A DNA stretch of 64,000 bases from Glaciimonas sp. PAMC28666 (GTDB lineage Bacteria > Pseudomonadota > Gammaproteobacteria > Burkholderiales > Burkholderiaceae_D). The stretch lies in the NCBI RefSeq assembly GCF_016917355.1, contig NZ_CP070304.1, positions 372,001 to 436,000 of the forward strand. Direction: 5' to 3'. The notes beneath the pieces were generated by a model, which saw only the letters and a program-made list of their open reading frames with translations, was not told the DNA's origin and did not search any database. The translations under genes were made by a program, and so were the position numbers. Of the stretch, positions 8,957 to 17,868 are shown piece after piece; within the stretch, counting starts at the first letter, position 1; each line of letters begins with the position of its first letter.

Positions 8957-10303
8957 TTAACGCCTTACCTGAAAGCCATTACCGGATTGATTATTAGGTG
9001 TGCCCTTGCCGCTTTGCTGACTAAGTTGCCGTTGCCGCTGCAGCTTGGGAGAATGCGGAAAAATACCAAGCGATACCCAGCGATCGGCTTCGTCACCCTC
9101 TGGTCCAATATAACTTTCATGGCGATATAGTTCTTGCAAGGTGATCATGTTGTCCCCGACGCCGGTGACCTCCGTCACAGACACTATCCGACGACGGCCG
9201 TTTGAAAGTCGACCTATCTGAACAATAAAATCCAGGGCGCCCGCGATCTGGCGTCGCAAACTGGTTTCACTACCCTGAAAGCCAGCAAACCCGGCGAGCA
9301 TTTCAATCCGATACAGGCATTCACGCGGCGAGTTGGCGTGGATAGTTCCCATTGAACCATCGTGACCGGTGTTCATTGCCTGTAGCATTTCCAGGACTTC
9401 TGCGCCGCGCACCTCACCAACAATAATGCGATCCGGCCGCATCCGCAGACTATTTCTGATCAGGTCGCGAATGCTTACCAAACCGCTGCCTTCGAAGCCG
9501 CCCAGACGCGACTCCAGCCGCACGACGTGGGGATGGTTAAGACATAATTCAGCGGTGTCCTCGACGGTCACCACACGCTCATTTTCGGGAATAAAAAATG
9601 CCAGTGCATTCAGCAAAGAAGTTTTTCCGGAACTGGTGCCACCCGACACCAGAATGTTGCAGCGTGCTTTCACCGCATTTTCGAGCAGGGTATGGATTTC
9701 CTCATTCATAGTGCCGAGGCTGAGCAAATCCGTTGGTTTTAGGGGCTCTTTACGAAATTTCCGTATTGAGACCATTGGGCCGTCCACCGACAACGGCTCA
9801 ATCACCACATTTAATCGACCGCCATCGGGCAAACGGGCATCGACCATCGGATTCGACTCGTCCAACCGACGGCCAAGCGGCGCCAATATACGCCGGACGA
9901 TTCGCAACAAATGGGCGTTATCCGTAAAGCGCAATGTCTCGCGCTGCAAAATACCGTTACGTGAAACAAACACATCGTTAAAGCCATTGATCAAAATATC
10001 CTCGACCGAGGCATCTGCTAAAAGATCCTCAAGCGGTCCAAGGCCTGCCAGTTCTTTGGTCAACGCATCCGATATCTGGCGAACTTCACTTTCGTTAAGT
10101 GGAATTCTCTGCAAACGCACAAATCCGTCGACGTCCAAATTGACGAATTGTTGAATCGCACTGCGCGACCAGCGTCCAAACTCCGCACCTAACTCTTCTA
10201 TTCGCGTTAGCAGGTGATCGTATGCCGCCGTCTTTATGTCTTGAAATTCTTGCGTGCTCGAAAAAGCCTGATCATCGTCCGCGAATTCTATTTGGTTACT
10301 CAC
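8957..10303 (-). CDS. tadA: TadA/CpaF, Tad pilus assembly ATPase
   Basis: A secretion ATPase of the CpaF/VirB11 family, 448 residues from the chosen start. The P-loop is SGGTSSGKTSLLNAL, followed by an Asp-box (VVTVEDTAEL), Walker B RIIVGEVRG and the His-box region TGHDGSMGTIHANS. An N-terminal regulatory region precedes the motor. The start is taken as GTG at 10303 because GGGAGAG lies 6 nt upstream; a GTG at 10318 is in frame but lies inside that ribosome site. The hexameric motor powers Flp pilus extension and perhaps retraction. It lies between tadZ and tadB. Confidence 0.93.
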   Translation of the reverse strand: MSNQIEFADDDQAFSSTQEFQDIKTAAYDHLLTRIEELGAEFGRWSRSAIQQFVNLDVDGFVRLQRIPLNESEVRQISDALTKELAGLGPLEDLLADASVEDILINGFNDVFVSRNGILQRETLRFTDNAHLLRIVRRILAPLGRRLDESNPMVDARLPDGGRLNVVIEPLSVDGPMVSIRKFRKEPLKPTDLLSLGTMNEEIHTLLENAVKARCNILVSGGTSSGKTSLLNALAFFIPENERVVTVEDTAELCLNHPHVVRLESRLGGFEGSGLVSIRDLIRNSLRMRPDRIIVGEVRGAEVLEMLQAMNTGHDGSMGTIHANSPRECLYRIEMLAGFAGFQGSETSLRRQIAGALDFIVQIGRLSNGRRRIVSVTEVTGVGDNMITLQELYRHESYIGPEGDEADRWVSLGIFPHSPKLQRQRQLSQQSGKGTPNNQSGNGFQVRR

Positions 10304-10391
10304 GTCTTTCTCTCCCACCTATTATTTAATACCATCACGTTGATATTTATCATCAAAATCTTTCTTCAAACAGATATTCGAGGTCCATTTA

Positions 10392-11744
10392 TCAAGTCAA
10401 TTGTCGCTGTATAAATTTTGGCAGCCAGCGCCCCAACCCCTGTTTTTCAGGTAGCGCGGCATTATCGGCGGCGGGTGCAATTAACTGATCCACCAAGCCT
10501 TCGATTGCCTTCACATAACTATCTTGAGGCGCTACTTCGTGCAGGAGCTTTCCGCGGTTCGCACTCGATAGCAATTTTCTGGTTCGCTCCGGCAATATTG
10601 CCAGCAAGGGCAAGCCGAAGCGCTCGGCGATCTGCATTGCTCCCATGCCGAAACGTTCATCATATCGACTCACTATCAGTTGTCTTTTGCGATCACCGGG
10701 TAAAGCCTCTCCCAGAACAGTGAGCGTGTCTGCCAGAGACACCAGTGCGCCAACACTTTGATCGGACACCAGCCAGACGTGATCCGAAGCGCCGGCAAGA
10801 TTGGTGACAAATTCCTGGTTTGAGAAACCTCCCAAATCGGCAATGAGCACGTCGAAATAAGTGCGTAACCGATCCAGCAATTCCAACGCATCGTGATGCG
10901 ACACCGTTCGCATATCGCTCAAATTAAAAGGTAGCGAAATGACCGTGACACCGCCGGCGCTGCGTGCCAAAGCAGTATTGACTAGCGTTTCATCGAGACG
11001 ACGGAGATTGCGTACCGCCTCCGCGAAATCAAAATTACCGTGGGTGCTCAGATATAACTTGCCATCGCCTGCGGGCAAACCCAGATCGAGGAGTGCCACC
11101 CGACTGGCCGCGGCAACAGCCTTACCGCCGCTGCGAGACTGAAACCGGCGTTGAAAAAGATCTGCCAGATGGGCCGATAGCGTACTCGAACCGACTCCCG
11201 GCCGCGCACCCAGCAAAGTCACCAATTGTCCTCGTTTGACCTGAACCGGCACTGGCGCTGGCACCGGCGCTGATACTGGAGCATTGGACAATACACGCTG
11301 AACCACTTCACGCGCCTCATCCGATGGCGCGCTAATATCAATGAAGTCGCTGAGTCCGGCCCGCCAGGCAGCAATTGCGCCCTCAGGAAATGCCATCGTT
11401 CCAATCGCCACTAACGGCAAATTTGGTGCGATTATTTTTAATGCACGCGCCAAATCAATGGCCCGGGTGATCGCTCCCATACGGTTCTCCGACCGCAAAG
11501 AAACTGCACCTTCCAACGCCGGTACATGGCCAGAGAAATCCAGCAGCACAAGCAAAGGATTGAGTGCGATCACGCGCGTTAAAAGGACTTCCGGCTCGGA
11601 ACCCTCCTGCCAGAGCGTGCCCCATTTTCCTAACGTATTGCCTAGCCATTCTGCCTGGTCGTTATTTTCCGAACACAGCACAAAACGACTTAATGCCATC
11701 GTCTCATTAAGAACTGGATTGCGTGAGTTCATTTTGGCATCCAA
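10392..11744 (-). CDS. tadZ: TadZ/CpaE, pilus localisation ATPase-like protein
   Basis: A 450-residue protein with a pseudo-receiver-like N-terminal domain (about 15-150) and a MinD/ParA-type domain. The P-loop region reads LGARPGVGSSTLSAHLA: the usual Lys after the glycine is Ser, an atypical Walker A known in TadZ proteins. ADLGGFSN and VSDQSVGALVSLADTL follow the ParA fold. TadZ marks the cell position where Tad machinery assembles. Start: TTG at 11744 sits 5 nt after GGAGGG; an ATG at 11732 is the alternative but is too far from that site. Confidence 0.88.
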   Translation of the reverse strand: MDAKMNSRNPVLNETMALSRFVLCSENNDQAEWLGNTLGKWGTLWQEGSEPEVLLTRVIALNPLLVLLDFSGHVPALEGAVSLRSENRMGAITRAIDLARALKIIAPNLPLVAIGTMAFPEGAIAAWRAGLSDFIDISAPSDEAREVVQRVLSNAPVSAPVPAPVPVQVKRGQLVTLLGARPGVGSSTLSAHLADLFQRRFQSRSGGKAVAAASRVALLDLGLPAGDGKLYLSTHGNFDFAEAVRNLRRLDETLVNTALARSAGGVTVISLPFNLSDMRTVSHHDALELLDRLRTYFDVLIADLGGFSNQEFVTNLAGASDHVWLVSDQSVGALVSLADTLTVLGEALPGDRKRQLIVSRYDERFGMGAMQIAERFGLPLLAILPERTRKLLSSANRGKLLHEVAPQDSYVKAIEGLVDQLIAPAADNAALPEKQGLGRWLPKFIQRQLT

Positions 11745-11755
11745 AAATTCCCTCC

Positions 11756-13063
11756 TTACTTCGAGAATCCGGGTACTTCATCGGCGCCAGCGCTTCCCAA
11801 CAGATAACTGCCCCAGGCTGAGCCGCGGGTATTAACCCGCTCCTGTTCTGCGCCGGGTAACGGTAAAGGAACATTTCTGGCGATCGCTTTAACCAGGTGC
11901 GGCGTGACAATAATTACCAGTTCTTTGTCATCCTGGCTATAGCTCAAATTTCTAAAAAAGCTACCGATAATAGGTATGTCCCCAAGCAACGGAATTTTAT
12001 TCACATTTGATTTAGTCGTCCGGGAAACCAGACCACCAATGATGAAGCTTTCGCCGTCGCCGAGTTCGACCGTCGTGTCCGCGCGGCGGGTTGTGATTGC
12101 GGGAATCGATACACCCGATAGCACTATCGCATTGCTGTAATCAATTTCACTGGCTTCCGGGGCAACCTTCAACGCAATCCGATCTTTCGAAATGATAGTT
12201 GGCGATACCGTCAGCCCGATCCCGAACGGCTTGTACACAATCGTAGTGGTCCCCAAACCGCCAGCCTGCGGAATTGGCAACTCGCCACCGGCCAGGAAAC
12301 TGGCACTTTGGCCGGACAACGCCGTCAGTGAAGGTTCAGCCAGGACCCGCGCCATTCCGTTACCTTCGATCAGACGTAAGTTGCTACTCAGGCTATAACT
12401 GCCACGAGAGAATGTATTGAGTAAGCTAAACGCTGATGAGGTCGCCGACAGCCCACCATTCGAGGCCAGATTACTACCGAGCTGAAAATTGAAATTCCCC
12501 CGCGTCACACCCGCGCCGAAATCAAAGCCGATTTCCTTTAAAACTGTTTTGCTGAATTCGACAATTTTGACGTCAATTTGAACCACACCGCCGCTATCAA
12601 TGGTGGAAAGATCGACGATTTTCCCTTTGCCGACCGCATCGGTGGCTGCCGAAACGCTGCTCGAATGCGCCCGTAGCGAAGACGCTTGTCCGCTGATGAC
12701 AGCGGTGTTGCCACGCACTTTCAGGTCAGGATTCCCACCGCCCGTGAACGCTGCCTGGAGATCGCCTAGTACTTTTACACGCCACACAACGGGAGCAAGG
12801 CCCTTCGACCATACGGTGACGGTTGTGCTCCCAGCTTTTTTTCCGGCCAGAATGACGCTACCGCTTTTCCCCCCGGAACCACGCACCATTAACACGTCGG
12901 CAACCTCTGCGTCAGCAACCGAAATCCGCTCAAGCGTACCTGTGACGAACAAGCTTTGCTGCTCGCGCACTCCCAACGAAATATCGCTAGTCGCCGCCAT
13001 TACGTAAACGGGTGACATTACTGCAGTCAGGGCCAGGGCAAACATTGCGGTGTGTTTTTTCAT
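11756..13063 (-). CDS. cpaC: RcpA/CpaC, Tad pilus outer-membrane secretin
   Basis: A 435-residue secretin. It has a signal peptide (about 1-23, ending VMAA) and then a pilus-secretin N-terminal domain (GVREQQSLFVTGTLERISVAD; AGKKAGSTTVTVWSKG). The C-terminal secretin domain contains RVLAEPSLTALSGQSASFLAGGELPIP and GSFFRNLSYSQDDKELVIIVTPHLV. Secretins form the multimeric outer-membrane channel through which the Flp pilus exits. It lies between cpaB and tadZ, only 11 bp before the tadZ TTG. Confidence 0.93.
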   Translation of the reverse strand: MKKHTAMFALALTAVMSPVYVMAATSDISLGVREQQSLFVTGTLERISVADAEVADVLMVRGSGGKSGSVILAGKKAGSTTVTVWSKGLAPVVWRVKVLGDLQAAFTGGGNPDLKVRGNTAVISGQASSLRAHSSSVSAATDAVGKGKIVDLSTIDSGGVVQIDVKIVEFSKTVLKEIGFDFGAGVTRGNFNFQLGSNLASNGGLSATSSAFSLLNTFSRGSYSLSSNLRLIEGNGMARVLAEPSLTALSGQSASFLAGGELPIPQAGGLGTTTIVYKPFGIGLTVSPTIISKDRIALKVAPEASEIDYSNAIVLSGVSIPAITTRRADTTVELGDGESFIIGGLVSRTTKSNVNKIPLLGDIPIIGSFFRNLSYSQDDKELVIIVTPHLVKAIARNVPLPLPGAEQERVNTRGSAWGSYLLGSAGADEVPGFSK

Positions 13064-13117
13064 AACTCGTATCTACTTTGATTGATCTGGATACCAACAA
13101 TTGCAAAGGTCGCGGAC

Positions 13118-14152
13118 TTAAAAGGCGACTGACTCACGTTGAGCGCCCCGAATTACTTCAACGGTATTTCCGGTATTTTCATTCCGGTGAAATTTAGGAT
13201 CAGGACGGGATGCCACCAATGGTGGTAATGCGGACATCCGACGCGCCGTCGTTGACTTTGCATCGCCAGCCAGGCCACTTAATGCGACGCCAGCAAAGGC
13301 TTGATTTACGGGGTTGTCTAGGTTTCCGATCTGGTCGCGGGTCAACCCAATTTTTCCGCCAATGACGACCGGTACAGCTGGAAACAACGCTACGTCGGGA
13401 GTGGCTTCATCGGTCGGATTGCGTAACGCCAGCATTAATTTTCCGCTCTGGATGGCCAATGACAATTGATTGACATCTTCCAACGGCGTCGCTAATACCG
13501 CAGTCCGTGCGGGCTGTTGCGCGGCCTGAGCTGATTGGGCTGATTGAGCCGACTGTGCGGATGGCTGACTTGATTGCGGCGCGGAACCGTTAGCAGTGCT
13601 GTCTGGCGCGCCATTTCCTGCTGTATCCCCGATCACTGCAGCGCCATAGGACAATACGCGCAACCGGGAAATCAATAAACGTGACTGACTTTTATCCAGT
13701 TCCTGTCCCTGTTTCAGGGTAAAGAACACATCCACATAGTCACCGGGCTGAATGCGATTGCCGGCACCAGCGACTTCATCTACAGGAATCGCAACCGCAC
13801 GCTCCCCTGCTGCCAGCTTCAACGCCAGACCACTTGCAAGAAGAGACCCTGTTACCAAATTGCCTGCACCGATGCTTGTCATTGGAATTTTGCCCAAGAC
13901 AGCAGTCACCTGCCCATAAGCTCCGACCGGATTGATCGGCAATGTCACTAACCGGACATCATCAGGAACGATGGCTTTACCTGCCTCAATATTCCGCACG
14001 GCCACCACTACCGGATACGCTGCTGTGGTACTGGCGACTACACCTGACGCCACCGGCACAAGCGCCGGGCGACTTCCCATCCACCACGCGGTGCAGGCAA
14101 GTATGAGAGCACCCAGTACCAGCATCGCTGCAATAATTTTTGTCAGATTCAT
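13118..14152 (-). CDS. cpaB: CpaB/RcpC, Flp pilus assembly protein
   Basis: A 344-residue protein from ATG at 14152. The N-terminal membrane helix (IIAAMLVLGALILACTAWW) is followed by an SAF domain (about 45-110, VRNIEAGKAIVPDDVRL) and the RcpC/CpaB domain (VAIPVDEVAGAGNRIQPGDYVDVFF). A Ser/Ala/Gln-rich low-complexity linker (about 185-215, repeated SAQ units) interrupts the second domain. A longer reading frame to a TTG at 14242 would overlap the tadE stop, but the sequence before 14152 looks non-coding. The protein is thought to stabilise the secretin complex in the periplasm. Confidence 0.9.
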   Translation of the reverse strand: MNLTKIIAAMLVLGALILACTAWWMGSRPALVPVASGVVASTTAAYPVVVAVRNIEAGKAIVPDDVRLVTLPINPVGAYGQVTAVLGKIPMTSIGAGNLVTGSLLASGLALKLAAGERAVAIPVDEVAGAGNRIQPGDYVDVFFTLKQGQELDKSQSRLLISRLRVLSYGAAVIGDTAGNGAPDSTANGSAPQSSQPSAQSAQSAQSAQAAQQPARTAVLATPLEDVNQLSLAIQSGKLMLALRNPTDEATPDVALFPAVPVVIGGKIGLTRDQIGNLDNPVNQAFAGVALSGLAGDAKSTTARRMSALPPLVASRPDPKFHRNENTGNTVEVIRGAQRESVAF

Positions 14153-14238
14153 AGAGATTGCTCGGTATAAATGAAATTGGCTGGAATGTCGGAATCGGAA
14201 AAGCGAAAGCAGGATGTGCAGTGACCAGCTTGGCTGGC

Positions 14239-14739
14239 TCAATCAATCTGAACCGTCGCCGAACTTCCCAAGGTTGTTGGCACCGCGACGCTCATCAGTG
14301 AGCCCAATAAAAGAGGCACTAATGGCCGGGCACTATAGGGATAAGTCACCGTCACCTTGATGGGATAAGCGGCTCCGGCGGTAACGCACGGAGCCACAGG
14401 CGGCGCTGAACAAGTCGGCGTTATTAACGCGACACAGGCAACATTTGTGGTGCCCAGCCAGCTAACCGACTGCGTCGCGACGGCGCACGCAGTCGTCCCT
14501 CGGGCAGCAGGCGTTGCGGCGTAACGTAAGGCAGCGCGTGCGCCTTCTTCTGCGGCAAGCGTCAGCGATTGTTGTGCAACAAAAATGAGGCAATAAGTAA
14601 TGATTCCGTACAGGAGTATAAAAAAAACTGGAAACACCAATGCAAATTCGATGGCAGCGACACCCTGTTGCTTTTTGAGGGTAACGGTACTCGTAACACC
14701 AGTGCTCGTAAGCGCGTATCCGCTGTAGTCACTTTTCAT
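14239..14739 (-). CDS. tadE: TadE-like minor pseudopilin
   Basis: A 166-residue protein with the TadE motif QQGVAAIEFALVFPVFF: a Gly followed by hydrophobic residues and the conserved Glu at +5, then one membrane helix. A Cys-containing exported domain follows, which includes a Pro/Cys-rich TPTCSAPPVAPC stretch. ATG at 14739 is preceded by GGGAG at good spacing; a TTG at 14760 is less likely. TadE proteins are processed by the TadV peptidase and help assemble the pilus. First gene after a 90-bp gap behind tadV. Confidence 0.87.
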   Translation of the reverse strand: MKSDYSGYALTSTGVTSTVTLKKQQGVAAIEFALVFPVFFILLYGIITYCLIFVAQQSLTLAAEEGARAALRYAATPAARGTTACAVATQSVSWLGTTNVACVALITPTCSAPPVAPCVTAGAAYPIKVTVTYPYSARPLVPLLLGSLMSVAVPTTLGSSATVQID

Positions 14740-14829
14740 CCTCGCTCCCAATATAAGCAAGTTACTCGGTCCAACCTCAATTATTCTTCTGTAACGCCGG
14801 TTTAACGCATCAGCGATTTAATTAACTAA

Positions 14830-15381
14830 TCAATTATCTAAAAATTTTGGGTACATACTTACCAATACAGCCCCGACTGCAAGGTAAGAAACATAGGGGA
14901 TCCCAACGCGTTTGCCCCGCGCCTGTAATATTCGCTGATAGAAAGCCCGGTCCTTAAGTCGCGTCATAATAGTCTCCAGAGCGGGCACCGATCTTGTCCG
15001 AAATACGGTGTAGATCAATGCATAAAGACCTGCCAACAGCGAACCTATTAAAAAAACCGGCAGCAACGCAGCCGGTCCGAGCAATAAACCAATTACCGCA
15101 AAAAACTTCACATCGCCAGCGGCCATAGCCCGGAAACAATATAGCGGCAAGAAAAAGATTAGCGCGATTACAAACCCGATTAACCCTTTGAAAGCAGTGG
15201 TGCCATTTAAACCGTGCCCCAATATTAGAAATAATCCTAATTGTAAAAAAATCGCTAAAATTAATAATTTATTGGGAACACGGCGAATTAACGCATCGTA
15301 AAGAAACAATGCGCTGCACCATGTTAAAAATATCACCAGCATCCAAAGATCGATATTCGGCATTCTGAGCTTCGGTTGCAT
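14830..15381 (-). CDS. tadV: TadV/CpaA prepilin peptidase
   Basis: A 183-residue type IV prepilin peptidase (A24 family) lacking the methyltransferase domain, as usual for TadV. The two catalytic aspartates are visible: one in LYDALIRRVPN (about residue 28) and one in the GxGD-like MAAGDVKFF (about 96). Several membrane helices alternate between them. It processes the Flp prepilin and TadE-type pseudopilins. It lies directly downstream of flp with a 44-bp gap. Confidence 0.9.
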   Translation of the reverse strand: MQPKLRMPNIDLWMLVIFLTWCSALFLYDALIRRVPNKLLILAIFLQLGLFLILGHGLNGTTAFKGLIGFVIALIFFLPLYCFRAMAAGDVKFFAVIGLLLGPAALLPVFLIGSLLAGLYALIYTVFRTRSVPALETIMTRLKDRAFYQRILQARGKRVGIPYVSYLAVGAVLVSMYPKFLDN

Positions 15382-15425
15382 TACTAAAGATACCGCTACG
15401 ACATAAACAAGTGCGGCACCTTTGT

Positions 15426-15605
15426 TTAGGTAATACTTACTAACCCAAGTTTTGTTCCTATTGCATCGAAAATCCCTTTTAAGCTCGTCCCGATGGCTGT
15501 CGCGCCTGCGATAATCGCAATCGCTACTAAACCAGCTATAAGGCCATACTCAATCGCTGTAACGCCATCTTCATCCCGTAGAAACTTCATTAGTTTGGTT
15601 TTCAA
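15426..15605 (-). CDS. flp: Flp/Fap major pilin
   Basis: A 59-codon gene found by reading the minus strand upstream of tadV. The translation contains MKFLRDEDGVTAIEYGLIAG and then a hydrophobic LVAIAIIAGATAIGTSLKG. This is a classic Flp prepilin: a short basic leader ending in Gly14, a mature start VTAIEY with Glu at +5 and Tyr at +6, and a single helix with a short tail. The start is taken as TTG at 15605 because AGGAGA lies 6 nt upstream; ATG at 15590 is the alternative, five codons in. It is the structural subunit of the adhesive Tad pilus and first gene of the locus. Confidence 0.93.
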   Translation of the reverse strand: MKTKLMKFLRDEDGVTAIEYGLIAGLVAIAIIAGATAIGTSLKGIFDAIGTKLGLVSIT

Positions 15606-15990
15606 TTTTCTCTCCTTAAAAAAACATAAAAGACCGCGTGTGTCCCATAAAGCGCAATTTTTTTTAACGAAATATTGAACTAAAAAGCGTTACAAGTGGC
15701 AAGTGGCACACTTATAGAATAACTCAAATAATAGTTTCCTGAGAAAAATTTTCACGAAAGGAACATTCAAACAACAAAAGTTTTTTATTCCTCAATAACC
15801 AAAAAAAATAGATAAATTTTTGCCATTTAATTTAATTTTCAGGAATATTTTTTCGGACATCGGGATATATTATTTCCGTACAGAAATAAATCAATTTTTT
15901 TAAGCACGCGTAATTTGCCGTGCAGAAATAAAGAAAAGTTATTATTAAGCGCCGTCCCGCATTCACCACATTATAGTTGCCGAACGGCAC
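15606..15990. other. 385-bp A+T-rich region upstream of flp
   Basis: No gene. The stretch is very A+T-rich, consistent with a promoter region for the Tad operon. It contains a tandem AAGTGGC repeat (about 15694-15707) and the two operator-like repeats at 15872-15932. I looked for a GG-N10-GC sigma-54 element here on the minus strand and found none. Confidence 0.6.
15872..15932. promoter_or_regulatory. pair of operator-like repeats upstream of flp
   Basis: CCGTACAGAAATAAA (15876-15890) and CCGTGCAGAAATAAA (15918-15932) differ by one base and lie 42 bp apart, about four helical turns. The first copy is part of a near-perfect dyad, TATTTCCGTACAGAAATA. They lie about 270-330 bp upstream of the flp start. 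The arrangement suggests binding of a dimeric regulator, but which one is unknown. Confidence 0.4.
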
Positions 15991-17691
15991 TTATTCCATT
16001 TGATAGGAATACATGGCATTAACCCGTGGCGATCTTGAGTCAGAGCCAAAAGGTTTATCTGCTACCGGTTTTGCCAAAGACAAATCAAAAGAGTAAATAC
16101 GGCCGCCAGCAAACCGTGCGCCGATTGCGATTGATCCCAAGGTATCGTGCGTCAACGGTCCAGAATTGGCATAGACGCGGGAATGATCGATAAGAATATA
16201 GGGTTGAACGGATTTGAGATAAACCATGTCGACTGCGAATAGACGGTTAATTTCAGCGGATACCCCCCATCCTTTATCGCCAGCCAGTTCACCAACTGGA
16301 TAAGCCAATCCGAAGAGTTTACCGCCGAAACCGATCTGCTCCGAGGTTGGAAGAATATTATTACTGTATTGAGCGCTGCCGGCAAATGCGACACCGAAAC
16401 CGCCCGGCAGTTGATTTGATTGCGAAGCCTGCACTGTTATCCTGGTAAAACTTAAATCAACATTGCTGTTCTGACGCGATGCGCCCAGACCATCTATTCC
16501 TTTATATAGGCCGACACCAATTTGCCGAATCTGCGCAAATTTGTCAGTGCTTGGCGAAGCAGTGGTCCATGCACCCTCCGCACTTAATACCCGGACCTGC
16601 GAACTCAACTGGACCGACATTGGCGTGGTTGGCACAGAGCGGGTAAAAGTTTCGCTATTTTCGGCGGCGTAAATACCGCCTGTTGCGGTCAGGTTGTGCG
16701 TGTTGTCCAGAAAGATCGGATAACTCACGGCCGCGCCGACATGGACGGTTTTAGTTTGGTACCGAGGTTGAAACTGGAGGCTATCCAATGACTGACTTTC
16801 TGGCTCGGAACGATAGTCTGACCAATTTACTTTGGCCAGCACGCCATCGGTGCCGATCGGCTGAACATAATTGATGGCATAAAATTTTTCATGTAGTGAA
16901 CCACCCGGTTGCAGTGTGCTTACCGTGATCTGTTCGCCGAGTGGGGTCAAACCATTTTCGGTCGCGGTCAATAAACCTCGGATGCCGGGCTGACGATAAT
17001 CCGCACCGATACCCGCTGTCACAGGCTTTCGCTTGACGGTCAGGATCATATCGGTGCCACCGTCGGTGGTCGTTGGTGGAGGTACATTCGCAACAACCTG
17101 AACGCCCGGTTGCAAGCTAAGAATGCCCGCCACACGTTCAAAGGTATCCTGGCGCAGAGGCCGCCCCTCCTTTAACTGCTCGGCGATCGCTTTCAGACGG
17201 TTTTCTCCATTGCCCGGATTTCCTTCCACTTTTACGTTCTTGACGTAACCCTCGACGATGGTAACGACGACGATATTATTTTCAAAATTTTGTGCAGGAA
17301 TAAAAGCAAACGACAACGGATAGCCCTGCTCCCGGTACATCTGGGTGACTTTGTTAGCGGCCGTCAGCAACTCAGCAACGGTCGTATCATGATTTGCGAA
17401 AGGTGCAAATTGCGCAGCGATCTGATCAAACGGCAAGGTCTTGACGCCCGATATCTGAAAACGCGAAGGCACCAGATGACTGTTCAATAATTTCACTAAT
17501 GCCGGATCAATTGCCTGGGGCTGAACGTTGATGGTCATGGGCGCTCTGGGTGCTGCCTCAGGCAGAGGCAATGTGTCGATGGGGTTGCCTTGTAAAGGGC
17601 TTCGACTATCCGCACTTGCCGACGGTGTATATAACGCAGACAAAAGGCTGACGCCGCCAACTACAACCTGAATGATGTGTGCTAATTTCAT
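15991..17691 (-). CDS. ShlB/FhaC-family (TpsB) outer-membrane transporter
   Basis: A 566-residue protein. It has a signal peptide (about 1-27), POTRA domains about 70-225 (FQISGVKTLPFDQI; VVVTIVEGYVKNVKVEGNP; GRPLRQDTFERVAGIL), and a beta-barrel with alternating hydrophobic strands to the C-terminus. TpsB proteins translocate a large TpsA exoprotein across the outer membrane. No hemagglutinin-like TpsA is encoded nearby; the adjacent upstream gene is a collagen-like lipoprotein. The loop-6 motif, usually VRGY or RGF, reads GGKLFGLAYP here, without the conserved Arg. It may therefore have a divergent substrate or mechanism. Confidence 0.82.
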   Translation of the reverse strand: MKLAHIIQVVVGGVSLLSALYTPSASADSRSPLQGNPIDTLPLPEAAPRAPMTINVQPQAIDPALVKLLNSHLVPSRFQISGVKTLPFDQIAAQFAPFANHDTTVAELLTAANKVTQMYREQGYPLSFAFIPAQNFENNIVVVTIVEGYVKNVKVEGNPGNGENRLKAIAEQLKEGRPLRQDTFERVAGILSLQPGVQVVANVPPPTTTDGGTDMILTVKRKPVTAGIGADYRQPGIRGLLTATENGLTPLGEQITVSTLQPGGSLHEKFYAINYVQPIGTDGVLAKVNWSDYRSEPESQSLDSLQFQPRYQTKTVHVGAAVSYPIFLDNTHNLTATGGIYAAENSETFTRSVPTTPMSVQLSSQVRVLSAEGAWTTASPSTDKFAQIRQIGVGLYKGIDGLGASRQNSNVDLSFTRITVQASQSNQLPGGFGVAFAGSAQYSNNILPTSEQIGFGGKLFGLAYPVGELAGDKGWGVSAEINRLFAVDMVYLKSVQPYILIDHSRVYANSGPLTHDTLGSIAIGARFAGGRIYSFDLSLAKPVADKPFGSDSRSPRVNAMYSYQME

Positions 17692-17823
17692 GCCCAGTCG
17701 CCTTTTTTGGTAATTCTATGAAAATTTTCTTGAAAGCAATGATACTTAAGTTTGGCAACTTTACTCGATCATTTAATGATTGAAAACGACGTGACAATCA
17801 CGAAAATTTGTATTAATCGTTTA

Positions 17824-17851
17824 AGCAAACCTTGGTATGCCAAGGTTTGCT
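17824..17851 (-). terminator. perfect 12-bp stem-loop after the collagen-like gene
   Basis: AGCAAACCTTGG (17824-17835) pairs perfectly with CCAAGGTTTGCT (17840-17851) around a 4-nt loop. It lies 18 bp beyond the stop of the collagen-like gene. The minus-strand continuation is TAAACG rather than a U-run, so it may be a weak terminator or an mRNA 3'-end stabiliser between this gene and the TpsB gene. Confidence 0.55.
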
Positions 17852-17868
17852 CCTTACAAGGTAGACGA

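Noticed and set aside
14152-14242. Longer cpaB start (TTG at 14242)
   Set aside because: The added residues do not resemble a signal or membrane segment; ATG at 14152 begins directly before the expected membrane helix.
15380-15410. GGTGCCGCACTTGT on the minus strand between flp and tadV, as a sigma-54 promoter
   Set aside because: GG is followed 10 nt later by GT, not GC, and the position would place it between closely coupled pilus genes.
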